From NCBI GenBank assembly GCA_029940345.1, contig JAOZRC010000381.1, positions 1-5,753 on the forward strand: a DNA stretch of 5,753 nt. Direction: 5' to 3'. Source of the DNA: Desulfobacterales bacterium. Lineage in GTDB: Bacteria > Desulfobacterota > Desulfobacteria > Desulfobacterales > JAUCGF01. The translations under genes and the position numbers were made by a program. This document shows positions 1 through 5,712 of this stretch, piece after piece (positions within the stretch are counted from its first letter, which is position 1; every line of letters begins with the position of its first letter). The notes below the pieces were generated by a model that saw nothing but the letters and a program-made list of their open reading frames with translations, ran no database searches and was not told where the DNA came from.

Positions 1-7
1 ACGCCAA

Positions 8-20
8 GTCCCGTAGGGAC
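8..20. repeat. Small GTAG-containing hairpin, REP-like
   Basis: GTCCC-GTA-GGGAC is a perfect five-base-pair stem with a three-base loop, containing the tetranucleotide GTAG. Repetitive extragenic palindromes handled by REP-associated (IS200/IS605-like) transposases carry a GTAG tetranucleotide next to a hairpin, so this could be part of such a repeat. The element may extend left of the window. One short hairpin is weak evidence. Confidence 0.4.
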
Positions 21-94
21 GATATATAAAGTTTAGCCTGATATGAAGGATGCCTGCGTTCTGGTCATTTTTGGGGATTTAATTCAGATGATAA

Positions 95-202
95 ACTAGT
101 ACAGCAACTTGGAAGTTCGTCCCCACCTTCAGGCTGTTAAAAGGCGGATCCATCGGCATGCCGGGTGGGGGAGGAACTTCCAAGTTGTAATACTGTACTG
201 GT
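95..202. repeat. Imperfect inverted repeat, about 108 bases
   Basis: ACTAGTACAG (95-104) faces CTGTACTGGT (193-202) with one mismatch. CAACTTGGAAGTTC (105-118) is the exact reverse complement of GAACTTCCAAGTTG (174-187), with six extra bases (188-193 region) on the right arm. The arms continue with CCCCACC (121-127) against GGTGGGG (164-170). The loop contains a perfect 10-base palindrome, CGGCATGCCG (154-163). Any short reading frame through it is a by-product of the repeat. It could be a mobile palindromic repeat or an RNA hairpin; no clear target-site duplication was found. Confidence 0.7.
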
Positions 203-295
203 GTTCTTGCAAGTTATCGCTGTCGGGTGACAGGCAGGCTCATTCTGTTGCCAAGAATATTCGCACCCGACAGTTAAACCTTGAAGTAACACTAG
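197..295. repeat. Second imperfect inverted repeat, overlapping the first by six bases
   Basis: CTGTCGGGTG (220-229) is the exact reverse complement of CACCCGACAG (264-273). Pairing continues more loosely outward: CTGGTGTT near 198-205 against AACACTAG at 288-295, and CAAG (210-213) against CTTG (280-283). The loop of about 34 bases has no clear structure. It shares ACTGGT (197-202) with the preceding repeat, so the two may be parts of one compound element. Confidence 0.55.
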
Positions 296-322
296 CGTGA
301 TGATGGGAAGCTTATAACCAAG

Positions 323-327
323 TACTT
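323..327. repeat. Left copy of the TACTT direct repeat (probable target-site duplication)
   Basis: TACTT at 323-327 directly precedes the left inverted-repeat end (AGGG) of the 328-499 element, and the same five bases follow its right end. The match could be read as six bases (TACTTA) if the terminal A is shared. Confidence 0.6.
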
Positions 328-499
328 AGGGCCCCGGCAAAAAAAATTCCACCGCTTACTTGTCTTTTGGCCCGTCTGCTGCGTTACATCCACCGGCACA
401 TATCCCGATATGCACCGGCGGATGTGCCTTGCAGACGAACCAACTGATCTTAGCCATGGGCCTTCGCAATCTGGTGGAATTATTTGTTGCCGTGACCCT
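328..499. repeat. 172-base palindromic, MITE-like element with terminal inverted repeats and 5-base direct repeats
   Basis: The two ends form an imperfect inverted repeat. The left end (328-353) begins AGGGCCCCGGCAA and ends TTCCACC; the reverse complement of the right end (499-473) begins AGGGTCACGGCAA and ends TTCCACC. Inside, CGTCTGC (373-379) pairs with GCAGACG (431-437), ACATCC with GGATGT, and CCGG with CCGG, down to a central CATATC-CC-GATATG hairpin (399-412). TACTT lies immediately outside both ends (323-327 and 500-504), as expected of a target-site duplication. No coding capacity is seen, so this would be a non-autonomous element moved by a transposase elsewhere. It follows the last gene of the operon and, as RNA, would fold into a long hairpin that could end or protect the transcript. 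It has no standard hairpin-plus-U-tract terminator; its A8 run (339-346) sits inside the stem. Confidence 0.75.
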
Positions 500-2496
500 T
501 ACTTAACGTAAAGAAGCGATTCTCTGCTCAGACTGTTCAGGATGGTCCGCCCTTCAGCCAATGCTTCTTGTCTGATCAGATCATATTCACCATAAGTAAT
601 TGCGTCTGTCATGCACACCTCTGCACAAACAGGCTGCTCCCTTGCATGAATCTTGTCGGAACACAAGTTGCATTTGTGAGAAATGCCCGCCTTGGGGTCG
701 AATTGGATGACATTATAGGGACACGCCTGTATGCAGGCAGAACCGCAGCCAAGACAACGTTTGGCCTCTTCAATTGCCATCTCCTGGGTGAGTCCGAGCT
801 GCACTTCATCAAAATTGTCTGCTCGTTCATCAGCATTGATCACCGGCATTGAGTGTCGTTTGGCCGGATAATATTTCTCTTTTTGGCCTTTGGCTGTATC
901 CGCCCATTCCTTTTGGCGGCCTTCTCCAAGGTCTTCGCCTTTTATAAAGCGGTCCATGGATATAGCGGCTTCTTTTCCAGCGGCAATCGCTTCAATAACC
1001 GTTCGAGGACCTGTCACCGCATCTCCGCCTGCGAAAATATCGGGATCATCGCTTTGAAATGTTACGGAATCGACTTTCATAGCACCCCAATCCGTCAATT
1101 GGCAAGCACACTCGGGAGTAAGACAGGCCCAGTCAGTTTCCTGCCCCAAGGCGGTAATCACGCTATCCACCTCAATGGCAAACTCAGATCCGGCAATCGG
1201 TTCGGGGGTTTTTCTGCCACTGGCATCCGGCGCCCCCAACTGCATTTTTACACATTCGATTTGCGTAACGCGTCCGTTTTCCCCGATTATGCGGACCGGC
1301 TGAGTCAATGTATTTATCGGAATGCCTTCATCCTGGCACGCTTTAATCTCATCGGTAATTGCCGGCATTTCCTCAAGGCTGCGCCGATAGATTATACACG
1401 CTTCTGAGCCTCCGAGCCGTCGGGCGGAGCGCACCGCATCCAAAGCGGAATTGCCGCCTCCGATAACTGCCACACGCTTTCCTGGTTCCGGTGCTTCTCC
1501 AAGGTTTACCTTTCTGAGAAAATCAATATCCGTGCCGACACCTTCCAACCCCTCGCCTTCTACGCCTAAGGTTTTGCACTCCTGAGCGCCGATTCCGATA
1601 AAGAAGGATTTATAGCCCTGCTGCCTGAGTTGCTCTACGGTTACATCTTTGCCGAATTCCACATCAGTTTTCATATCGACGCCCATATCCCGAATAATCT
1701 GTATCTCCGCTTCGATGATGTCTCTGGGAAGGCGATATGAGGGAATGCCGGTCGTCAGCATGCCGCCGACTACGGTTTCTTTTTCAAAAACAGTTACCGC
1801 ATACCCTTCACGCGCCATAAAATAGGCACAGCTCAAACCGGCCGGACCTGACCCGGCAATTGCAACTTTAGCTGTTTTCTTTGCCTTGATAGCCGGAATA
1901 AAGCGGGTTTCGGCCTTTAAGTCCAAATCCGCCACAAATCTTTTGATGGCGTTGATCGCCACTGGTTCGTCAATGGCACTCCGGTTGCAATTCGATTCGC
2001 AAGGATGGTCGCAGACTCTTCCGCAAATTGCAGGCAGCGGATTATCCTGTTTCATCAGCTTCAGCGCTTCCTGGAATTTTCCTTGGGCCGCTAAATGCAC
2101 GTAACCTTGAACATTCATCCGGGCAGGACAGTTTGCCTTGCAGGGTGAGGTCAGACTTTTATCAGCGGTCAGCTCACCTTCAACTTCGTTGCATCCGTTG
2201 CAGATATCTTTATCTATCTGTACGATACCTGTGTGCGGGTCTTTGCTGATCGCTCCTTGGGGACACGCGCTCACGCAATCCGGCACACTGCAATGTTGAC
2301 AGGGAACCACCCAGGTATCTGCCTCCAGATCAGGAAATGTTCCGCGGAGGCGGCTTTCGACTCTAAGGTAATACGGTATTTCATTCGGTTTTGCCGCAGC
2401 ATGGTCTACAATATCGTTGTAGTTCCTGCATGCCACGATGCAGGTGCAACATCCGATACACCGGTTCAAGTCTATCATCAGGCTTAATTGTTTCAT
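499..2496 (-). CDS. Iron-sulfur/FAD oxidoreductase: GltD-like NAD(P)H module nested inside a split DmsB/NrfC-type ferredoxin
   Basis: A 665-residue electron-transfer protein. Residues 1-98 look like the first half of a DmsB/NrfC ferredoxin, with Cys13, 16, 19, 23 and Cys66, 69, 74, 78. Residues from about 99 to 560 are a GltD/DPD-type module. It has cluster cysteines 99, 102, 119, 123 and 158, 162, 166, 170 (CGRVC), the FAD motif GSGPAG at 215-220 with Glu238, and the nucleotide motif GGGNSA at 346-351. Also present are YRRSLEEMPA from 370 and FAGGDAVTGP at 488-497. Residues 578-632 then resume the ferredoxin: Cys581, 584, 588, 592 (ending CPYN) and Cys609, 612, 624, 628. Cysteines suffice for six [4Fe-4S] clusters. 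Escherichia coli AegA and UacF also join these two parts, but there the ferredoxin is intact at the N-terminus. No signal or membrane span is seen, so it is cytoplasmic. AGGAGG lies six bases before the ATG, 12 bases after the Mo/W gene, which is the likely partner. The stop codon touches the 328-499 repeat element. Confidence 0.93.
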   Translation of the reverse strand: MKQLSLMIDLNRCIGCCTCIVACRNYNDIVDHAAAKPNEIPYYLRVESRLRGTFPDLEADTWVVPCQHCSVPDCVSACPQGAISKDPHTGIVQIDKDICNGCNEVEGELTADKSLTSPCKANCPARMNVQGYVHLAAQGKFQEALKLMKQDNPLPAICGRVCDHPCESNCNRSAIDEPVAINAIKRFVADLDLKAETRFIPAIKAKKTAKVAIAGSGPAGLSCAYFMAREGYAVTVFEKETVVGGMLTTGIPSYRLPRDIIEAEIQIIRDMGVDMKTDVEFGKDVTVEQLRQQGYKSFFIGIGAQECKTLGVEGEGLEGVGTDIDFLRKVNLGEAPEPGKRVAVIGGGNSALDAVRSARRLGGSEACIIYRRSLEEMPAITDEIKACQDEGIPINTLTQPVRIIGENGRVTQIECVKMQLGAPDASGRKTPEPIAGSEFAIEVDSVITALGQETDWACLTPECACQLTDWGAMKVDSVTFQSDDPDIFAGGDAVTGPRTVIEAIAAGKEAAISMDRFIKGEDLGEGRQKEWADTAKGQKEKYYPAKRHSMPVINADERADNFDEVQLGLTQEMAIEEAKRCLGCGSACIQACPYNVIQFDPKAGISHKCNLCSDKIHAREQPVCAEVCMTDAITYGEYDLIRQEALAEGRTILNSLSRESLLYVK
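500..504. repeat. Right copy of the TACTT direct repeat, inside the 3' end of the Fe-S/flavin gene
   Basis: TACTT at 500-504 follows the right end of the palindromic element. It covers the last lysine codon and two bases of the stop codon of the minus-strand gene; the third stop base, 499, belongs to the element. Confidence 0.6.
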
Positions 2497-2502
2497 GTTT
2501 TT

Positions 2503-2511
2503 CCTCCTTTA
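2503..2511 (-). promoter_or_regulatory. Stop codon joined to Shine-Dalgarno (Mo/W enzyme to Fe-S/flavin protein)
   Basis: The stop of the molybdopterin enzyme reads TAAAGGAGG, so termination and the next ribosome binding site overlap, six bases before the ATG at 2496. The arrangement fits coupled synthesis of two subunits of one complex. Confidence 0.75.
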
Positions 2512-4650
2512 CTTTATGATGCGGACACATGCGGAAACATGTGATTCCCCGCCAACCAGGTCTTGCCACTCCAAGGTAGAACCTGAATCCGGGACTACGA
2601 GGTTGTCACTCACACCTTCACCCATGGTTGCGATCCGGCCGACCGTTGACCCAAAGCCGTGCGCCAGCCCCAAACAATCGGGGCGAATTCTCTCCGTAAG
2701 TTCAGCCTTCACCTGAATGCCGCCATACGAAGATTCAATAGTCACCTTATCTCCTTGAGATATGCCCAATTCTTTGGCCGCAGCCGGGTTAATCATCAGC
2801 GGATTTTCGTGAACTCCGGATATGCTGTCTCGAAGTTGGGGATTGTTGTGGGTCCATTGTCCCGCCCCTGAATGAAAAATGGAGCGATATGAGATGAGGA
2901 TAAACGGATATTTTTGGACATCCGCACAGTATTCGGGAGCAAGATCAACCCGTGGCCAGGCTTGGTTCCCCGGGGCTTCTTCAAGGTCTTCCCAGTACAG
3001 ATGAATTTTGCCGTCCGGTGTACCGAACCCGCCTGCTTTTTCGTATTTTCTGAATCCCATAGTGCCGGGGGACCAGAGTCCGCCCATTTCCTGAAGTTTC
3101 TTAACAGAAAGCCCCAATGCCTCAAGTTGTATGTCATAATAGGCGATATCATCTTCAAATTGAAAGTATTCCGGTGTCAGTCTTTTGCCCAGTTCAATAA
3201 AAATTTCATTGGAATGACGGCATTCTCCGGGCGGGTCAACCACCGGCTGGCGCAATGTCACCCCAGGTCCGAAATTATACCACCACGGCATATAAAGCAG
3301 CTCCCAGCGTTCAAAGTAAGATTTGTCCGGTAACACCAAGTCCGCATATTTAGCGGTTTCAGACATCATAATCTCAAAACTGACTAAAAGCTCCAGTTTA
3401 TATTCGCCGTTCGCATCCCTCTCGCAGACCGCTTCTTGCCAGTCATTCTGACCCATCTCGGTTAAGGCCGGATTCGATTCGGCCGTGATCAGAACCTTGA
3501 GTCCGCCGTTTTTTATGGCCTCGGCTTCGTACCAGGTAGGCTCCATAATAAATTGGTAATATTCAAATTTATCTCTGTCCGGGCCGGTGCGGTGCCATCC
3601 TTTTTCATGCAGGTTCGGCCCCTCAGGCACAGGTTCCACCGGCGCTAAGGCCACCAGGTCCGGAAGTGGTTGTCCCCCGGGATTGTCAATGTTGCCGGTT
3701 ATTGCTAAAAACATGCACCACGCATGGGCGAAGTCCAGGGCATTGCCGAGCATGACGCCTTTGAAACTGTCAATACCAACTGAAGGCGCATTGGCGCAGT
3801 CTTCAGCCAGTTGCTTGATGGTTGCGGCCGGAACATCACAGATTGCACTCATTTTTTCAGGTGTTTTATCCGCTACATAGCCCTTTATTTTTTCAAAGTC
3901 GCCTTCATGTATCCATTTTTCAACAAAATCCTTGTCATGCAGGTCATTGGCGATAATGTGCTGCATCATTCCCACAAAGAAAGCGGTGTCGCCGCTGGGC
4001 TTTATCGGAATCCATTGATCGGCCTTGGCGGCTTCGGGCGTAAAAATAGGGTCAATAACAATCAGTTTTGCGCCGCGTGCTTGCGCATCCAATATATCCT
4101 TGGGAACCGCGGCATCTTCCAGCCCGCCAAAGGCCTGCCGGCCCGCCATGATCATTATCCCGCCTTTGGGAACTGTAAACCATGCTGGTGGGATATGGTG
4201 ATTAGGCACGCCCCCCATGGTCTTGATGAATGCCAGAATTTTGGCGGAATCACAGTGAGGCAGCGCTGTATTGATAAATCCGCCATAAGCATCTAAAAAG
4301 CGCCATTTCGGGTCCGTAATGCTGTGGGGAAAGAAGTTTGCGGTAAGCTTGCAGGCATCCCCCCGATCTTGCAGTTCTTTGAGTTTTGCGGTCAAGATAT
4401 CAAGGGCTTCATCCCATGTTATTTTTTCAAATTTACCCTCACCTCTCGCCCCCGTGCGTTTCATCGGATACGTAAGGCGGTCGGGCGAATATTCCGAAGA
4501 AATTCCCGCCATTCCTTTGACACATGCCTTGCCGCGCGCCTTCGGATTTCCTCCGATCTCTTTCAATACACCGTCCTCAACGTATGCTATAATGGCGCAT
4601 TCGGCTTTACACTGATAGCACACTGTGGGGATCTGTTCTGATTTCTTCAT
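2509..4650 (-). CDS. Cytoplasmic molybdopterin (Mo/W-bis-MGD) oxidoreductase, PhsA/PsrA/acetylene-hydratase-like
   Basis: A 713-residue catalytic subunit of the DMSO-reductase (MopB) superfamily. The N-terminus binds one [4Fe-4S] cluster through Cys11, Cys14, Cys18 and Cys43 (CxxCxxxC, then KACVKG). The body follows the family order: ITWDEALD near 77-84, the metal-site region near 120-140, VIDPIFTPEAAKADQWIPI near 198-216, GNIDNPGG near 319-326, NPAL near 393-396, and KYADLVLPD near 434-442. A C-terminal cofactor-binding domain runs from about residue 580 to the end (HNNPQLRD, GDKVTIESSYG). The likely metal ligand is Cys133 in PHCDSAK. There is no Tat signal, so it should act in the cytoplasm, unlike exported PhsA, PsrA and TtrA. 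The Cys/Sec-His pair of formate dehydrogenases is absent, as Cys133 is followed by Asp. Length is close to acetylene hydratase (about 730). AAAGGAGA seven bases upstream fixes the start. The partner for electrons is probably the next gene. Substrate unknown. Confidence 0.93.
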   Translation of the reverse strand: MKKSEQIPTVCYQCKAECAIIAYVEDGVLKEIGGNPKARGKACVKGMAGISSEYSPDRLTYPMKRTGARGEGKFEKITWDEALDILTAKLKELQDRGDACKLTANFFPHSITDPKWRFLDAYGGFINTALPHCDSAKILAFIKTMGGVPNHHIPPAWFTVPKGGIMIMAGRQAFGGLEDAAVPKDILDAQARGAKLIVIDPIFTPEAAKADQWIPIKPSGDTAFFVGMMQHIIANDLHDKDFVEKWIHEGDFEKIKGYVADKTPEKMSAICDVPAATIKQLAEDCANAPSVGIDSFKGVMLGNALDFAHAWCMFLAITGNIDNPGGQPLPDLVALAPVEPVPEGPNLHEKGWHRTGPDRDKFEYYQFIMEPTWYEAEAIKNGGLKVLITAESNPALTEMGQNDWQEAVCERDANGEYKLELLVSFEIMMSETAKYADLVLPDKSYFERWELLYMPWWYNFGPGVTLRQPVVDPPGECRHSNEIFIELGKRLTPEYFQFEDDIAYYDIQLEALGLSVKKLQEMGGLWSPGTMGFRKYEKAGGFGTPDGKIHLYWEDLEEAPGNQAWPRVDLAPEYCADVQKYPFILISYRSIFHSGAGQWTHNNPQLRDSISGVHENPLMINPAAAKELGISQGDKVTIESSYGGIQVKAELTERIRPDCLGLAHGFGSTVGRIATMGEGVSDNLVVPDSGSTLEWQDLVGGESHVSACVRIIK

Positions 4651-4674
4651 TACTTCATCTCCTTTCCCAAGTTT

Positions 4675-4815
4675 TTAGTTTTGTTCTTCATCCTTCTCCA
4701 CGTTTTGAGGATAGTTGGGATATTTGCTATGGAAGGTCTTCACAGTCAGATAAGTGACAGCGACGAACCCGGCAAAGATCATCCAAATAACGGGGTTGAA
4801 TGGTGAATAGTCCAT
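4675..4815 (-). CDS. 46-residue single-span membrane protein between the FNT channel and the Mo/W enzyme
   Basis: A short gene of 46 codons plus TAA starting at ATG 4815. AGGAGGT lies eight bases upstream, directly after the FNT stop codon. The product begins MDYSPFNP, then has one hydrophobic segment (about residues 8-25, rich in Ile, Phe, Val and Trp11). Lys26, His29 and Lys31 follow, then a proline/tyrosine stretch (YPNYPQN) and an acidic end (EKDEEQN). The positive residues after the helix suggest the N-terminus is outside and the tail is in the cytoplasm. I do not recognise a family. Its place in the operon, 15 bases after the channel and 24 bases before the Mo/W gene, suggests a small partner of the channel or a docking point for the soluble enzyme; this is inference. 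The ribosome binding site, tight spacing and clear membrane-protein composition argue that the gene is real. Confidence 0.8.
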   Translation of the reverse strand: MDYSPFNPVIWMIFAGFVAVTYLTVKTFHSKYPNYPQNVEKDEEQN

Positions 4816-4823
4816 AGTCAATG

Positions 4824-4833
4824 ACCTCCTTTA
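4824..4833 (-). promoter_or_regulatory. Stop codon joined to Shine-Dalgarno (channel to small protein)
   Basis: The TAA stop of the FNT gene runs directly into AGGAGGT (TAAAGGAGGT), eight bases before the ATG at 4815. A ribosome ending the channel gene would stand on the ribosome binding site of the small protein, which suggests translational coupling. This site decides the start of the 46-residue gene. Confidence 0.75.
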
Positions 4834-5712
4834 TATCCTGAACATATAGTTTGTTTTGTTCTTGTACAATTCAGACACCCTGCCTGGATGGGACACCAGT
4901 TGAAACACAAGCCCCACAAAAAGGACACCGCCGATAAAATTCCCTAATACGGTGTAAAGCTGGTTGTGAGCCCACCCATACTGGCCAAATCCCCAGTGAA
5001 GCATAATCGGTGTTACATCGGGCATTTTTGCCATGGCTTGCAGATAGATATCTTGCTGAAACAGGGGCAGGGCTAAAAAACCGATATTGGCGATACAATG
5101 CTCGGTCATGCCGGCCACGAATGCAAGAGGTCCATAAGCCGCCATAGCGATTTTGGCGATGTCGCCGTCGGCTTTGACATAGAGAATGGCCGCGGTCTGG
5201 AGCATCCATGTGCAGACGATGCCCATAACAAAAATTTGGGTTGCGGTCTGACCCATCTTGGCTGCGCCGATGGCATGAGCACGCAACAGCCAGGGCAGGT
5301 AGGCATAGCTGCCGGATTTGCTGATAAGCCACATGAACAACATGCTGCCGAGAAAATTGCCCGCGTAACCGAGCGCAACGCCCCAGACGAACTGTCTCCA
5401 TGTGATACGGCGATGAAAAATGCCGATCACCCCGATATACATGTCCGCCGTAACCAGGGTCATTCCGCTGACCATAATGATAACCAAAGAGAACATGAAT
5501 ACGAGACCCATGAGCAGGTTGGCCAGTCCGGGTGCGAGCTGTTCCGAAACGCCGGCGCTTACCGCCAGAGCCAGCGTTGCTCCGAAAACGACCATAGCTC
5601 CTCCGGCGAATCCTGTCAGAAGATAGGACAACGGCCGGTGACGGATCATATCCCATTTATAAGTGCAGATGTCAGCGACCCTTACCACAAGCTCATCAAC
5701 GTTTGCGGCCAT
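4831..5712 (-). CDS. Formate/nitrite transporter (FNT) family anion channel
   Basis: A 293-residue inner-membrane protein of the FocA/NirC/hydrosulfide-channel family, which form pentameric channels for small monovalent anions and their acids. The sequence shows the family pattern of about six hydrophobic segments, with the two broken helices expected of FNT proteins: one near residues 66-95 (SGMTLVTADM, with Thr88 at the position of FocA Thr91) and one near 190-222. The family's central histidine is present as His205 in TEHCIAN, with Phe198 seven residues before it, Lys152 matching FocA Lys156, and Asn258 in GNFIGG matching FocA Asn262. Length is normal for the family. The start is supported by AGGAGG seven bases upstream of the ATG. 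It is the first complete gene of the operon and its stop overlaps the next ribosome binding site. The substrate is not decided by the sequence: formate, nitrite, hydrosulfide or another small anion would fit. Family assignment is firm, substrate is not. Confidence 0.95.
   Translation of the reverse strand: MAANVDELVVRVADICTYKWDMIRHRPLSYLLTGFAGGAMVVFGATLALAVSAGVSEQLAPGLANLLMGLVFMFSLVIIMVSGMTLVTADMYIGVIGIFHRRITWRQFVWGVALGYAGNFLGSMLFMWLISKSGSYAYLPWLLRAHAIGAAKMGQTATQIFVMGIVCTWMLQTAAILYVKADGDIAKIAMAAYGPLAFVAGMTEHCIANIGFLALPLFQQDIYLQAMAKMPDVTPIMLHWGFGQYGWAHNQLYTVLGNFIGGVLFVGLVFQLVSHPGRVSELYKNKTNYMFRI

Larger units (their letters stand above)
1..498. other. Gene-free tail downstream of the operon, dominated by inverted repeats
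   Basis: I find no credible gene on either strand here. A 63-codon frame at 109-300 is formed by the two inverted repeats, has no ribosome binding site and encodes no recognisable protein. The stretch 21-94 is AT-rich with no structure I can support. The rest is described as separate repeats. No tRNA, CRISPR array or riboswitch is visible. Confidence 0.7.

Noticed and set aside
95..295. ACTAG at both ends as a target-site duplication
   Set aside because: ACTAGT is itself palindromic and the copies fall inside the pairing arms rather than cleanly outside them, so the match may be chance.
109..300. A 63-codon plus-strand frame in the gene-free tail
   Set aside because: It runs through the two inverted repeats, has no ribosome binding site or recognisable domain, and its composition follows the palindromes.
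328..354. Classic Rho-independent terminator using the A8 run at 339-346 (U8 on the minus-strand RNA)
   Set aside because: The run lies inside the stem of the larger inverted repeat and no short GC-rich hairpin directly precedes it in the direction of transcription.
197..499. Integron attC sites
   Set aside because: A GTTAAAC at 273-279 fits the loose core consensus, but the matching partner site and the expected arrangement of paired core boxes at the repeat ends are missing.
853..1407. A long plus-strand frame opposite the Fe-S/flavin gene (also similar ones at 5098-5736 and 3811-4296)
   Set aside because: These are antisense shadows of well-supported genes, with no recognisable protein or ribosome binding site.
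499..2496. Calling the Fe-S/flavin protein glutamate synthase small subunit
   Set aside because: Only the middle module is GltD-like; there is no large glutamate synthase subunit nearby, and the ferredoxin parts point to electron transfer with the Mo/W enzyme.
2509..4650. Calling the Mo/W enzyme a formate dehydrogenase or a periplasmic thiosulfate/polysulfide reductase
   Set aside because: The Cys/Sec-His pair of formate dehydrogenases is missing, and there is no Tat signal or NrfD-type subunit, so a specific name would be unsupported.
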